From NCBI GenBank assembly GCA_040902425.1, contig JBBDXI010000116.1, forward strand, positions 1 to 58,228: a stretch of 58,228 nt of DNA, given 5' to 3'. The position numbers and the translations under genes are program-made. Below the pieces are notes generated by a model. That model had not been told where the DNA came from. It did not search any database and worked only from the letters and a program-made list of their open reading frames with translations. Origin of the DNA: JBBDXI01 sp040902425. Lineage in GTDB: Bacteria > Planctomycetota > Phycisphaerae > Phycisphaerales > UBA1924. Positions 33,860 to 43,450 of the stretch are shown in pieces (position 1 is the stretch's first letter; the number at the start of each line of letters is the position of its first letter).

Positions 33860-35299
33860 TCAGGCCGCCGGGGCCCGCGGGCCGCGACCGCTGCGGCGCT
33901 TGGCATCGTTGCCCCCGGGCGGGAGGGCGGCCACGAGCCGTTCCAGCCGCATGCGGCGTGAGCCCTTGAGGAGGACCAGGTCGCCCTTGCGGAGCAGGCC
34001 CGCGACCTCCTTCGCCCGGGGCCCGTCGAGCTCCTCGACGCGGACGACGCGGCCCTCGCCGGAGGCGTCCTCCAGCGCGCGGGCGGCGTGGCGCATCGAG
34101 TCGCCGACCAGCACGATCAGGTCGAGCCCCGGCACGGCCGCGAGCCGTCGCCCCAGCTCCGCGTGCGAGGACTCGGCGTGCTCGCCGAGCTCCAGCATGT
34201 CGCCGAGGACGACGACGCGTCGCCCCGTGCCGGCGTCCAGCGCCGCGAAGGTGTCGAGGGCGGCCTTCATCGAGTCGGGGTTGGCGTTGTAGGCGTCGTT
34301 GATCACGCGGATGCCGCCGACCTCGGCCCGCTCCAGGCGCATCTCGGCGCTCCTGACCTTCCGGAGCCCGGCGCCGATCTGCTCGTTGCTCAGGCCAAGC
34401 CGCCGGCCGACCGCCACGGCCGCGGCGGCGTTGAGGGCGTTGTGCCGGCCCAGGAGCGGGGCGTCGAAGACGCTGCGGTCGTTGAGCGTGAAGCGCACGC
34501 CGCCGAAGCCCTGCTCGACGGCGACCACCCGGACGTCCGCCCGCTCGCCCTCGCCGAAGCTGATCACGGCGCGGGGCTTGCGTCCGAGCGCGGCCACGGA
34601 CTCCAGCAGGTGGGGGGCGTCGGCGTTGATCACCGCCGCGCCGCCCGTGCGGATGTGCTCCAGCAGGCTCGCCTCCTCGCGGGCCACGCCCCGCAGCGAG
34701 CCGAGCTTCTCCAGGTGCTCGCGCCCGATGCTGGTGACCACCGCGATGTCCGGGGCGACGACGGCGGCCAGCTCCCCCACTTCTCCCGGGGCGTTGGTGC
34801 CGATCTCGCAGATGAGATACTGGTCGCCCGGGCGGCCGGAGAGGAGGGTCAGCGGGACGCCGACGGCGTTGTTGAAGCTCTTCTGCGAGGCTGTGCCGCG
34901 CATGGCGGCGCCCAGCACGGCGTCGAGCAGCCGCACGGTCGTGGTCTTGCCGTTGGAGCCCGCCACGGCGAGGATGCGCACACCCTCCAGCGACTTGCGG
35001 TAGGCGGCCCCGAGCTTCAGCAGCGCCCGGCGCGTGTCCGGCACGCGCAGGATGCCCATGCCCGGCGGGAGCGGCCCGGCGGCCTCGGGGTTGTCGATGA
35101 TCGCCAGCGGGCTGCCCGAGGCGGCGGCGGAGGCGACCATGGTGTTGCCGTCGAAGGTCTCGCCCCGCAGGGCGAGGAAGAGCTGGGCGGGCGCGATCGA
35201 GCGCGAGTCGGTGGAGAGGCCGGAGGCCTCGGCGGTGGGCCTGGCGAGCCACATGCCCCCGACGACGGCCCTCAGGTTCTCCGGGCTCCAGAAGTTCAT
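33860..35299 (-). CDS. murF: UDP-MurNAc-tripeptide--D-Ala-D-Ala ligase
   Basis: It adds D-Ala-D-Ala to UDP-MurNAc-tripeptide in the cytoplasm. The N-terminal domain shows STDSRSIAPAQLFLALRGE; the ATP loop is VAGSNGKTTT (about residue 112); central GTNAPGEVGEL and LGRHNALNAAAA; C-terminal NDAYNANPDSM, a hallmark of MurF. The 479 residues include a short basic tail. ATG 35299 overlaps the murE stop (ATGA), so the two are likely coupled. Confidence 0.95.
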   Translation of the reverse strand: MNFWSPENLRAVVGGMWLARPTAEASGLSTDSRSIAPAQLFLALRGETFDGNTMVASAAASGSPLAIIDNPEAAGPLPPGMGILRVPDTRRALLKLGAAYRKSLEGVRILAVAGSNGKTTTVRLLDAVLGAAMRGTASQKSFNNAVGVPLTLLSGRPGDQYLICEIGTNAPGEVGELAAVVAPDIAVVTSIGREHLEKLGSLRGVAREEASLLEHIRTGGAAVINADAPHLLESVAALGRKPRAVISFGEGERADVRVVAVEQGFGGVRFTLNDRSVFDAPLLGRHNALNAAAAVAVGRRLGLSNEQIGAGLRKVRSAEMRLERAEVGGIRVINDAYNANPDSMKAALDTFAALDAGTGRRVVVLGDMLELGEHAESSHAELGRRLAAVPGLDLIVLVGDSMRHAARALEDASGEGRVVRVEELDGPRAKEVAGLLRKGDLVLLKGSRRMRLERLVAALPPGGNDAKRRSGRGPRAPAA

Positions 35300-36897
35300 G
35301 CGGGGGCGCCCGTGCGGGCGGGGGCGGGATGGCCCTTGGGTGCTCCGGGCGTGCCGTCCTCGGCTCGCCCGTGCCGGCGGAGCGCCTCGCGGGCGACCTC
35401 GCGGTCGTCGAAGTGGCTCTTCACCAGCCCGCCGCGCCCGTCGGAGGTGATCTGGTCCGTTTCGTGCCCCTTGCCGCAGATCAGAATGACATCGCCGGGG
35501 AGGGCCCGCTCGATCGCCTGGACGATGGCCCGCCGCCGGTCGGGCTCGACGCTCACCGACTCGAGCGCTGCCGGCCGGACGCCGCCGAGGATCTCGTCGA
35601 TGATGTCCCCGGGGGCCTCGGAGCGCGGGTTGTCGGAGGTGATGTAGACCAGGTCGGCCAGTTCCGCCGCGGCCGCGCCCATCCGGGGCCGCTTGGTCCG
35701 GTCGCGGTCACCGCCGCACCCGAAAGCCACGGCCAGGCGCCCGCCGAGGTCGCGCCGGACGAGCGGGGCCGCGGTGGCGAGCACCTTCCGCAGGGCGTCG
35801 TCGGTGTGGGCGTAATCCACGAAGACGGCGAAGGGGTGGCCGGGGCCGGTGACCGGCTCGAGGCGGCCGGGCGGGGGAGAGGCCCCGCCGATCAGCCGTT
35901 CCAGCAGCGGCGCGGGCACGCCCGCGGCGTGGCAGACGCACAGGGCCTGCAGGGCGTTCATCACGTTGTGGCGGCCCACAAGCCGGATCGTGGTGTCGAT
36001 GCCGCCCCAGGGGCCCTCGAAGCGGACGCGCGTCCCAGCCATCGACATCGAGAGGATGGTCGCGGTGCAAGGGGTGTGCACGCCCGGCCCGGGCCGGGGA
36101 TGACCCGGCTCACCGATCGCGCAGGCGAGCACCGGCGCGCGGCTGGCCGCGGCCATCTGAGCGCTTGCGGCGTCCTCCGCGTTCACGATCGCGGTCCCGT
36201 CGGCCGGCAGCATCGCGAAGAGCTTCGCCTTCGCGGCGCCGTACGCCTCCATCGTCCCGTGGTAGTCGAGGTGGTCGCCGGTGAGGTTCGTGAAGACGGC
36301 CGTGTCGTAGTCGAGCCCCGCGACGCGCTGCTGGTCGAGCGCGTGGCTGGAGGTCTCCATCACCGCGGCGCTGCACCCGGCGGCGACCATGGTCGCCATG
36401 AGGCGGCTGAGCTCGATGGCCGGGGGCGTGGTCATGGACATCCGGCGAACCTCGCGCCCGTCATCGACGACGACGGTGCCGATAAGGCCGCAGCGGGCGC
36501 CGGCGCTGTTGAAGACCTGGTGAACCAGGTGCGCGGTCGTCGTCTTCCCGTTGGTCCCGGTGACCCCCACCAGGGTGAGGGCCCGCGTGGGGTTGCCGAA
36601 GAACCGCTCCGCAACCAGGGCCACGGCCAGCGGCAGGTCGCCCGCGAAGAGCACCGGGGCTGCGCTCCCCGCGGGTGCTGAGAGGGCCGGGTCGTCGGTC
36701 AGAAGGGCGACGGCCCCGGCGGCCAGGGCGTCGGCGACGAACCGCTTCCCGTCGGTCTTCGTTCCCCGGCGCGCGACGAAGAGCGACCCCGGCTCGACGC
36801 GCCGGCTGTCCTCGGTCAACTCGCGGATGATGACCCCCCGCGCGGCCCCGGCGAGGGCACGGACAGGCAGCCCGGCGACCAACTGCTCCAGGTCCAT
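35296..36897 (-). CDS. murE: UDP-MurNAc-tripeptide synthetase (meso-diaminopimelate type)
   Basis: It adds the third residue of the peptidoglycan stem. The P-loop is GVTGTNGKTTT (about 111); ETSSHALDQQRVAGLDYDTAVFTN is split over residues near 175-200; GRHNVMNALQA opens the third domain; FVDYAHTDDAL follows; and SDNPRSE (about 421) carries the DNPR motif typical of the diaminopimelate-adding enzyme, as opposed to the lysine type. KGHE is near the end. ATG 36897 was chosen because it has a GGAGAGGGA ahead and fits the family; an upstream GTG at 36936 would add 13 residues. The gene starts 78 bases from queA's stop. Confidence 0.94.
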   Translation of the reverse strand: MDLEQLVAGLPVRALAGAARGVIIRELTEDSRRVEPGSLFVARRGTKTDGKRFVADALAAGAVALLTDDPALSAPAGSAAPVLFAGDLPLAVALVAERFFGNPTRALTLVGVTGTNGKTTTAHLVHQVFNSAGARCGLIGTVVVDDGREVRRMSMTTPPAIELSRLMATMVAAGCSAAVMETSSHALDQQRVAGLDYDTAVFTNLTGDHLDYHGTMEAYGAAKAKLFAMLPADGTAIVNAEDAASAQMAAASRAPVLACAIGEPGHPRPGPGVHTPCTATILSMSMAGTRVRFEGPWGGIDTTIRLVGRHNVMNALQALCVCHAAGVPAPLLERLIGGASPPPGRLEPVTGPGHPFAVFVDYAHTDDALRKVLATAAPLVRRDLGGRLAVAFGCGGDRDRTKRPRMGAAAAELADLVYITSDNPRSEAPGDIIDEILGGVRPAALESVSVEPDRRRAIVQAIERALPGDVILICGKGHETDQITSDGRGGLVKSHFDDREVAREALRRHGRAEDGTPGAPKGHPAPARTGAPA

Positions 36898-36975
36898 CCG
36901 GGGCGGTCCCTCTCCGCGTGTAACCGTCGGCATCACCGGGGAATATCGGTGGATTCCGCCGGGCAGGCCCGAAGA

Positions 36976-38130
36976 TTAGCCCGTGGCGGGGCCGCGTGTG
37001 CCGCCCTCCACGATCAGGCACGCATCCCCGTAGCTGTAGAAGCGGTACCCCTTCGCGATCGCGTGGGCGTAGGCCCGCTTCAGCGGCCCCACGCCCTCCT
37101 CGAACAGGGCCGCCACCATCGCCAGGAGCGTCGAGCGGGGGAGGTGGAAGTTGGTCAGGATGCCGTCAACCCAGCGGAAGCGGTACCCCGGCGTGATGAG
37201 CAGACGCGTCCAGAGGTCCGGCGGCGGGGGCCCGCTCCCATCGATGACGGGCGCGTGACTTTCCAGCGTCCGCGCCGCGGTCGTCCCCACCGCGATGACC
37301 CGCCCGCCGGCCTCCCGGGCCCGGCGGACAGCGCCGATCGCGTCGCCGTTCATCGAGCAGCACTCCGCGTGCATCACGTGCTCCTCGATGAACTCGGTCT
37401 CGACCGGGCGGAAGGTCCCCGCGCCGACGTGCAGGAGGACATCGGCCCGGGCCACCCCGGCGCGGCGGAGGCGGGAGAGCAGGTCGTCGGTGAAGTGCAG
37501 CCCGGCGGTAGGCGCTGCCACCGAGCCCGGCGCATCGGCGTAGACGGTCTGGTAGCGCTCGGGGTCCTCCGGCTCATCCTGCGGCAACTGGGCGCTGCGC
37601 CTGGCCCTCAAGATGTAGGGGGGCAGCGGCGTGGAACCCACAAAGCCCAGCACCTCGGCGCTCGTCCGGCCCGCGGCGCCCTCGACCCGGACCGTCCACG
37701 CGCCCGGCTCGCCATCCGGCCGCCCGGTGACGTGCAGCCCGATCCCGCTCGGGCCACCGGCGCGGTCGAAGATGGCGAACGCCGCGCCCGTCCGGGTGTG
37801 CCGCCCGCGGATGAGGGCGACCCACTCCTCGCCCGGCGTGCCCCGGCCCGTGTCGCGGAGGAAGAGCCCCTCCATCTTCCCGCCGGTGCCGATCCGCTCG
37901 CCGTGGAAGCGGGCGGGCAGTACGCGCGTGGTGTTGAAGACCAGGAGGTCGCGCTCGCCGAGCAGGTCCGGCAGGTCGCGGACCTCGCGGTCCTGCACCC
38001 GGTCCGGCGCTGCCCGGTCGATCACCAGCATCCGGGCGCTGTCGCGCGGCGAGACGGGGCGGACCGCGATCAGCCCCGGCGGCAGGTCATAGTCCAGCGC
38101 GCTGGTCGGCAGCACAGGCCACGCCTCCAT
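36976..38130 (-). CDS. queA: S-adenosylmethionine:tRNA ribosyltransferase-isomerase
   Basis: It forms epoxyqueuosine in the wobble position of tRNAs. Motifs: LDYDLPPGLIAVRPVSPRDSARML, FNTTRVLPARFHGE, PLPPYI, the GSVAAPTAGLHFT signature, HVGAGTFRPVE, LESHAPVIDG, and TNFHLPRSTLLAMVAAL with YRFYSYGDACLI. The 384 residues include an extended insertion near residue 115. ATG 38130 opens the conserved part; the longer ORF upstream is unsupported. It lies between murE and ftsK, on the same strand. Confidence 0.94.
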   Translation of the reverse strand: MEAWPVLPTSALDYDLPPGLIAVRPVSPRDSARMLVIDRAAPDRVQDREVRDLPDLLGERDLLVFNTTRVLPARFHGERIGTGGKMEGLFLRDTGRGTPGEEWVALIRGRHTRTGAAFAIFDRAGGPSGIGLHVTGRPDGEPGAWTVRVEGAAGRTSAEVLGFVGSTPLPPYILRARRSAQLPQDEPEDPERYQTVYADAPGSVAAPTAGLHFTDDLLSRLRRAGVARADVLLHVGAGTFRPVETEFIEEHVMHAECCSMNGDAIGAVRRAREAGGRVIAVGTTAARTLESHAPVIDGSGPPPPDLWTRLLITPGYRFRWVDGILTNFHLPRSTLLAMVAALFEEGVGPLKRAYAHAIAKGYRFYSYGDACLIVEGGTRGPATG

Positions 38131-38307
38131 CGACGCAACACCGCCCGTTGCGCCCGCGAAACACCCGCTACAGGCTGAACGAAGCGGGCGTCGAGCGCCC
38201 ACACCCCAGAGACCCCCCGATCCCGCTCCCCGCGCTCGTGTGCCAGATATTACCGGCCTGCGCGCCCGCGTCGAATCCCGCGGCACCGATGTCGCACCCG
38301 GCCCGGC

Positions 38308-38577
38308 GTGCGCATCGTCCCGCTGGACAAGCCCGCCGCCTGCATCCTGCCGCGCCCGTCGCTGCTGACGCTGATGGCGCGGGCCACCCGCCGCTTACCC
38401 AGCTTCACACGGCCCCGCGAGCCCGACCGCTTCGAGCGCGAGCCGCCGCCCCTGTCCTACAGCCGGTTTCTCTACGAGCAGAACCGTGCCGGACGCGCCG
38501 GCGCGCAGCGACTGAGGTTCTGCCCCCACTGCCCCTGCGAGGCCCATCTGGGCGGCAGGATCGACACGACGGCCTGA
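38308..38577 (+). CDS. Small hypothetical protein with Cys/His cluster
   Basis: 89 residues from GTG 38308, encoded opposite to its neighbours. It ends with LRFCPHCPCEAHLGG, which could bind a metal ion, and has a central SYSRFLYEQNR segment. The amino-acid mix is more varied than in GC-driven shadows and the ORF fits the gap between queA and ftsK, but I recognise no family and see no Shine-Dalgarno. Confidence 0.4.
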   Translation: MRIVPLDKPAACILPRPSLLTLMARATRRLPSFTRPREPDRFEREPPPLSYSRFLYEQNRAGRAGAQRLRFCPHCPCEAHLGGRIDTTA

Positions 38578-38592
38578 GCCGGCCCCGGCGGG

Positions 38593-41418
38593 CTAGGGGG
38601 AACGCTCCTCCCGCACGAAGGCGTCGGGGAACTCGTCCACATCCTCCGCGGCGGCCTCGTCGTCAACCTCGCTGATCAGGGCGGTCGCCTCGGCCTCGTC
38701 GGCCTCGGCCATGTCGGCCCCCGGGGCGCCCTCCTGGAAGAGCTTGCCCTGGTCCGCCGCGGCCTTCTCGGGCGCCTCGTCGGCCTCGACCTGGGCTTTC
38801 ATGGCGGTCCACTGCTCGAGCGTGACGAGGACATCGCGGGCGACCGAGCCCTTGTGGTCGGAGATGATCCCCGCGATCCCCATGAGGTCGATCAGCCGGC
38901 TGGCCCGGGTGTAGCCGATGGCCAGCCGCCGCTGCAGAAGGCTGACGCTCCCCCGCTTGGTCTCCAGGACGATCTCGACGGCGCGGGGGAACATGGGGTC
39001 TTCGCGGGCCGCGGCCAGGCTGGCGGAGGAGTTGTTCTCGCTCTGGAGGACCTTCTCCTCATCCTCGCTGAGAGAGCCGCCGGCGCGGATCTGGAGGAGC
39101 TGGCGCTCGAAGCTTGGCCCCGCGACATCGCGCATGAACCGGACGACCCGGCGGATTTCGAGGTCATCGACGAGCGTCCCCTGGGCCCGCACGAGCTTGC
39201 TGGTCCGGGGCGAGAGGTAGAGCATGTCGCCCTGGCCGAGGAGCAACTCCCCGCCCTTCTGGTCGAGGACGATCCGGGAGTCCATGCCCGAGGCGACCTT
39301 GAAGCAGATGCGGCAGGGCATGTTGCTCTTGATAAGGCCCGTGACGACGTTGGCCTGCGGGCGCTGCGTGGCGAGGATGAGGTGGATGCCCACCGCACGG
39401 GCCTTCTGGGCGATGCGGATGATCGAGTTCTCGACCTCCTTGGTCGTGATGATCAGGTCCGCCAGCTCGTCGATCACGAACACCATGTAGGGCAGCCGGC
39501 GCGGGATCCGGGCCTCCTCCTCGGGCGTCTTGGGGTTGAACCGGGCCTTCAGCTCCTCCCACGGCAGGTCGTTGTACGCCGCGATGTCGCGGCACCCGGC
39601 CTCGGCCAGCAGCTCGTACCGCTCATCCATCTTCTGCGTGGCCCACTCGAGGATGGCCGCGGCCTTGCCCATCTCGGTCACCACCGGGCACATCAGGTGC
39701 GGGATGTCCTTGAACTGGGACATCTCGACCATCTTGGGGTCCACGAGGACCAGCTTCAGCTCGTTGGGTTTCTTGGTGTAGAGAAAGCCCATGATGATCG
39801 TGTTCATCGCCACGCTCTTGCCGGAGCCGGTGGTGCCGGCGATGAGCATGTGGGGCATCTGGGTGAGGTCGGCGATGAGCGGCTCGCCCGAGGCGTCCTT
39901 GCCGAGGAACATGGGGAGCTTCATCTTCGCGAAGAGCTCGCTCTTGCTCATCAGCTCCTTGAGGCGGACCTTTTCCTTCTGGGTGTTGGGGACCTCGATG
40001 CCGACGGTGTCGCGCCCGACCATGTTCGAGACGATCCGGATGTTGATCGCCTTGAGGGCGCGGGCGATGTCGCTGGAGATGGCGGAGATCGCGGCCACCT
40101 TCGTCCCGGGGGCGAGGCGGAGGTGGTAGAGCGTGATGACGGGGCCGGACTCGATGTCCGTCACCTCGCCGTCGATGCGGTACTCGCGGAGGGCCGACTC
40201 CAGGGCCATGGCCTGCTCGCGGACGTACTCCTCGAGGATCTCGGAGAAGTTCTGCTCGGGCTCCTCGAGCTGGTCGAGGCCGGGGAACTTGTACCCCGGG
40301 AGGTCGGCGACGCCCTGGAGGTCGCGCAGGTCATCCTCGGTGGCGACCTTGCGGGTCTGGTGGCCGAAGACGATGGGGAGCTTGGAGATCTTGTCGCGGA
40401 GGGCCTCGGAGTCGAAGACCTGCGGGGCCCCGGGCGTGTCGTCAGGCTCATCCTCGGCGCCCGCCTCGCCATCCTCACGGGTGCCACTGCTCGCGGCGTC
40501 CTCGGCGCGCAGCAGTGCGGCCGCATCGCCGCCGACCTCCTCTTCGCCGCCCGCCCCGTCGGCCTCGTCCTCCGCCTTCCGCCCGCGCCGCCGCCTGGGC
40601 GCCTCCTCGGCCTCGACCAGCGTCGCCGTGATGACGCCGTCCTCATCCGCCTCGCTCTCGGCCCTGGCGCGGCGCCGACGCTTGCGGGCGGCGGTGAACG
40701 ACTCATCGTCGAGGTCCGTCGCGCAGACCGCCACCGGCTCGCGCCCGCGGATCAGGGGCGTCAGGCCGCTGACCAGCCCCCCGCCCATCCGCGCCGCCGC
40801 CCCGGCCCCGGCCGCGGCGGCCGTGCCGGCCTTTCGGGCGACCGGCCCGCCGATCCCCAGGACCCACGCCGGCGCCATGAAGACCCACTTGTCGAAGGCG
40901 ACGATCGCCCCCACCGCCCCCAGCACGATGAACCACATCGCCGTGCCCACCGGCCCGAAGCGCAGGCCCAGTTCCGACGCGGCCGCCGTGCCGATCACGC
41001 CCCCCGCGAGGTCGGGGAACGGGCCGGAGGCGGGCATGAGCAGGGCCTGGAAGCCGGCCGCGGCGACGGCGATCATGAGGATGCCGACGAGGCGCAGGCT
41101 GGAGTACCCGATGCGCATTCCGCCCAGGACGAGCAGGGCGTAGAGCACCACTGCGCTGACCACGAGCCAGCTGGCTGCGCCGATCAGCTTGACCAGTTGG
41201 TACGCGACCCAGGCCCCCACCGGCCCGCAGACATTGCGCACCGGCTCGTTCGCCGGCCAGACGAGGTGCGTCGGCGGGTCGAAGGGGTCGAAGCTGACGC
41301 GGCTGGCCAGCAGGAAGAACGCGCACGCCGTCAGGGCCAGGGCGATGACCGCCCGGCCGATGGGGTGCGATGATTTCGGTGCCTCTCGGCGCGCGGACTT
41401 ACCCATGTCAGCCTGCAT
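38593..41418 (-). CDS. ftsK: DNA translocase FtsK/SpoIIIE
   Basis: It pumps chromosomal DNA through the closing septum. 941 residues: four or five membrane helices (to about 190), an acidic/basic linker (200-330), then the alpha/beta motor. Walker A is AGTTGSGKSVAMN (about 525), with DPKMVEMSQF, VIDELADL (Walker B) and ATQRPQANVVTGLIKSN. The gamma winged helix (AVEIVLETKRGSVSLLQRRL, spread to ...RASRLIDLMG, about 815-850) would read KOPS-like sites. An acidic tail follows. Oddly, the linker residues LLRAEDAASSGT are encoded by a 43-base REP-like hairpin (40478-40520). Confidence 0.95.
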   Translation of the reverse strand: MQADMGKSARREAPKSSHPIGRAVIALALTACAFFLLASRVSFDPFDPPTHLVWPANEPVRNVCGPVGAWVAYQLVKLIGAASWLVVSAVVLYALLVLGGMRIGYSSLRLVGILMIAVAAAGFQALLMPASGPFPDLAGGVIGTAAASELGLRFGPVGTAMWFIVLGAVGAIVAFDKWVFMAPAWVLGIGGPVARKAGTAAAAGAGAAARMGGGLVSGLTPLIRGREPVAVCATDLDDESFTAARKRRRRARAESEADEDGVITATLVEAEEAPRRRRGRKAEDEADGAGGEEEVGGDAAALLRAEDAASSGTREDGEAGAEDEPDDTPGAPQVFDSEALRDKISKLPIVFGHQTRKVATEDDLRDLQGVADLPGYKFPGLDQLEEPEQNFSEILEEYVREQAMALESALREYRIDGEVTDIESGPVITLYHLRLAPGTKVAAISAISSDIARALKAINIRIVSNMVGRDTVGIEVPNTQKEKVRLKELMSKSELFAKMKLPMFLGKDASGEPLIADLTQMPHMLIAGTTGSGKSVAMNTIIMGFLYTKKPNELKLVLVDPKMVEMSQFKDIPHLMCPVVTEMGKAAAILEWATQKMDERYELLAEAGCRDIAAYNDLPWEELKARFNPKTPEEEARIPRRLPYMVFVIDELADLIITTKEVENSIIRIAQKARAVGIHLILATQRPQANVVTGLIKSNMPCRICFKVASGMDSRIVLDQKGGELLLGQGDMLYLSPRTSKLVRAQGTLVDDLEIRRVVRFMRDVAGPSFERQLLQIRAGGSLSEDEEKVLQSENNSSASLAAAREDPMFPRAVEIVLETKRGSVSLLQRRLAIGYTRASRLIDLMGIAGIISDHKGSVARDVLVTLEQWTAMKAQVEADEAPEKAAADQGKLFQEGAPGADMAEADEAEATALISEVDDEAAAEDVDEFPDAFVREERSP
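40478..40520. repeat. REP-like bulged hairpin, copy B (inside ftsK)
   Basis: An inverted copy of 8991-9033, with 41 of 43 bases identical when compared strand-matched. It sits in frame in the disordered linker of ftsK, so the reading frame survives. One of the differences breaks one pair of the inner stem. Confidence 0.8.
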
Positions 41419-41746
41419 ATCGGCCGAAGCCCGAAGAAAGGGCGCAAAGCGAACGGGGCGGCGGCCGCACCCCCCGTGGGGACCCGGGAACGCGGGCGCG
41501 AGCCCCGGCGGTGTGCCATCCGCCCGATCGAGCGCAAAAAAGAACAGAGCGAACCGCCCCCCCGCGGTCCGCCCATGTTCGCCTCTCTCACCCGCTCGGT
41601 ACGGGGCCGGCCTCGCCGCGAGGGCTCAGCCGACCCTTTACGATCCGGGCGGAGGCTGAAGGTCCAATAAAAAGCCCCTGAGCGCGCCCTCAGGCGCGAT
41701 GACGGACGGGTCGCGGGTCGTGTGATGTGGTCGGAAGCCGGGTGAA
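41419..41746. other. Intergenic region between ftsK and the aldehyde dehydrogenase
   Basis: 328 bases without a supported gene. It holds the terminator of the dehydrogenase (41667-41697) and presumably the ftsK promoter. The short frames across it are Arg/Pro-rich shadows. Confidence 0.5.
41667..41697 (-). terminator. Rho-independent terminator of the aldehyde dehydrogenase gene
   Basis: Read on the minus strand: CCTGAG, a six-base loop and CTCAGG, with two further outer pairs, then GGGGCTTTTTATT. The stem plus T-tract lies about 50 bases past the stop of the dehydrogenase. It is the clearest intrinsic terminator in the window. Confidence 0.8.
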
Positions 41747-43450
41747 CTACCGGACGGCGACGCCGTCGTAGGTCCACTCGCCATTCACGAGCCGCCGGAG
41801 CCGCAGCGGGTTGCCGTTGCGCAGCTCGGCCGGCAGGAACGCATCCGGCGCGTTCTGGTAGCAGACCGGCCGGCACCAGCGGCGGACCGCGAACGGGCCC
41901 ACCGCGGTCGTCTGCGGCTGGTTGGTCGCGGGGAAGGGTCCGCCGTGCACCATGGCCGCGGCGACCTCGACCCCGGTGGGCACCCCGTTGTAGATCAGCC
42001 GGCCGACGCGCTGCTCCAGGACCTGGTGGATGCGGCGGGCGAGGGGCTCATCGGTGCCGCCGGCCCAGATCGTGCCCGTGAGGCTGCCCTGGATGGCCGC
42101 GGCGGCATCCACCAACTGCTCCGGATCGTCGCAGACGACGAGGATGGCGGCGGGGCCGAAGACCTCATCGCGCAGGGCGGGCGAGCGCTTGAAGGCGTCG
42201 AAGGTGGCGCGGAAGAGGGCGGCGGAGGCGCGGATGGGCGTGCCGTCGGCGTGGTGCTGGGCCTCGCGGGCGGTGCGGTGGCCGGCCTGGACGGAGCCGG
42301 CGCGGACATCGACGCCCGTGGTGCCGGCGACCTCCTCGGCCCGGCGGGCGAAGTTGGCGCGGGTGCGGGCGCTGAGCATGGTCTGGGGCTGCCCCTCGTT
42401 GAGCAGCCGGGCCATGGCCCGCTGGAGTTGCTCGGCGCCCTCGCCCTTGGCGATGAAGAAGAGGCCCGGGCAGGTGCACATCTGGCCGCCGGAGTTGGTC
42501 GCCGAGGCGACCAGCCGCTCGGCGATGGCCTCGGCCTGCGCCTCGGCAGCGCCGGGGAGGATGAAGATGGGGTTGGTGCTGCCCATCTCGGCGAAGACTG
42601 GGATCGGGTCGGGCCTTTCCGCTGCCAGGGCGGCGAGGGCCGTGCCCCCGCCGAAGGAGCCGGTGAAGCCGACGGCCCTGATGGCTGGGTGGCGGACGAG
42701 CTGCTCGCCCACGGCCATCTCGCGGTCGCCGCCGGCGTGAAGGAAGGAGAACGTGCCGGGGTCGAAACCGACCTGGGCCACCGCGCCGGCGATGGCCTGG
42801 GCGACCAGCTCGCCCGTGCCCGGGTGCCCCGGGTGGCCCTTGACGACCACGGGGCACCCCGCGGCGAGGGCGGAGGCCGTGTCGCCGCCGCCGGTGCTGT
42901 AGGCGAGGGGGAAGTTGCCGGCGCCGAAGACGGCGACCGGCCCGAGGGGGCGGAGCATGCGGCGCAGGTCGGGCTTGGGGATGGGGCGGCGGCTGGATTG
43001 GCCGGTGTCGATGACGGGCTCAACCCAGTCGCCCTGGCGGACGAGCTCGGCAAAGAGGCGGAGCGTGTTGACGGTGCGGTCGCGCTCGGAGACGAGCCGC
43101 GCGGGGCCGAGACCGGTCTCATCGGAGGCGAGTCCAATCAGGTCCTCGCCGAGGCCGAGCACGGTCTCGGCGATGCAGTCGAGCAGGGCCGCGCGGTCGG
43201 TCGCGGGCCGGGTCGAGAGGGCGTGGAAGGCCTCCCACGCGGCCCAGGCGGCGCGGTCGGTTTCGTCGGCGGAGGCGGCGAGGAAGAGGGTGGGCAGCTC
43301 GCGCCCGGAGTGCGGATCGACGGCGTAGAACTTGCTGGCGTGGTGCTGGACGGGCCCGGGGCCGCCGCCGCTGAAGCGGCCGGCGATCAGCGACCGGCCG
43401 GTGGGCTGGATGACGGGCCGGGGCGTGGGCTGGCTGGTGGCCTTGGACAT
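41747..43450 (-). CDS. Alpha-ketoglutaric semialdehyde dehydrogenase
   Basis: Predicted to oxidise 2,5-dioxopentanoate (alpha-ketoglutaric semialdehyde) to 2-oxoglutarate with NAD(P)+, the last step of non-phosphorylating pentose or sugar-acid breakdown. Family traits: FGAGNFPLAYSTGGGDTASALAAGCPVVVKGH spread over 180-215 (typical of the KGSADH branch), the catalytic Glu in FAEMGSTNP (about 283) and catalytic Cys in GGQMCTCPG (about 323). The 567 residues are some 40 more than usual, mostly at the N- and C-termini. No sugar-acid dehydratase gene is next to it. A strong terminator follows. Confidence 0.85.
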   Translation of the reverse strand: MSKATSQPTPRPVIQPTGRSLIAGRFSGGGPGPVQHHASKFYAVDPHSGRELPTLFLAASADETDRAAWAAWEAFHALSTRPATDRAALLDCIAETVLGLGEDLIGLASDETGLGPARLVSERDRTVNTLRLFAELVRQGDWVEPVIDTGQSSRRPIPKPDLRRMLRPLGPVAVFGAGNFPLAYSTGGGDTASALAAGCPVVVKGHPGHPGTGELVAQAIAGAVAQVGFDPGTFSFLHAGGDREMAVGEQLVRHPAIRAVGFTGSFGGGTALAALAAERPDPIPVFAEMGSTNPIFILPGAAEAQAEAIAERLVASATNSGGQMCTCPGLFFIAKGEGAEQLQRAMARLLNEGQPQTMLSARTRANFARRAEEVAGTTGVDVRAGSVQAGHRTAREAQHHADGTPIRASAALFRATFDAFKRSPALRDEVFGPAAILVVCDDPEQLVDAAAAIQGSLTGTIWAGGTDEPLARRIHQVLEQRVGRLIYNGVPTGVEVAAAMVHGGPFPATNQPQTTAVGPFAVRRWCRPVCYQNAPDAFLPAELRNGNPLRLRRLVNGEWTYDGVAVR

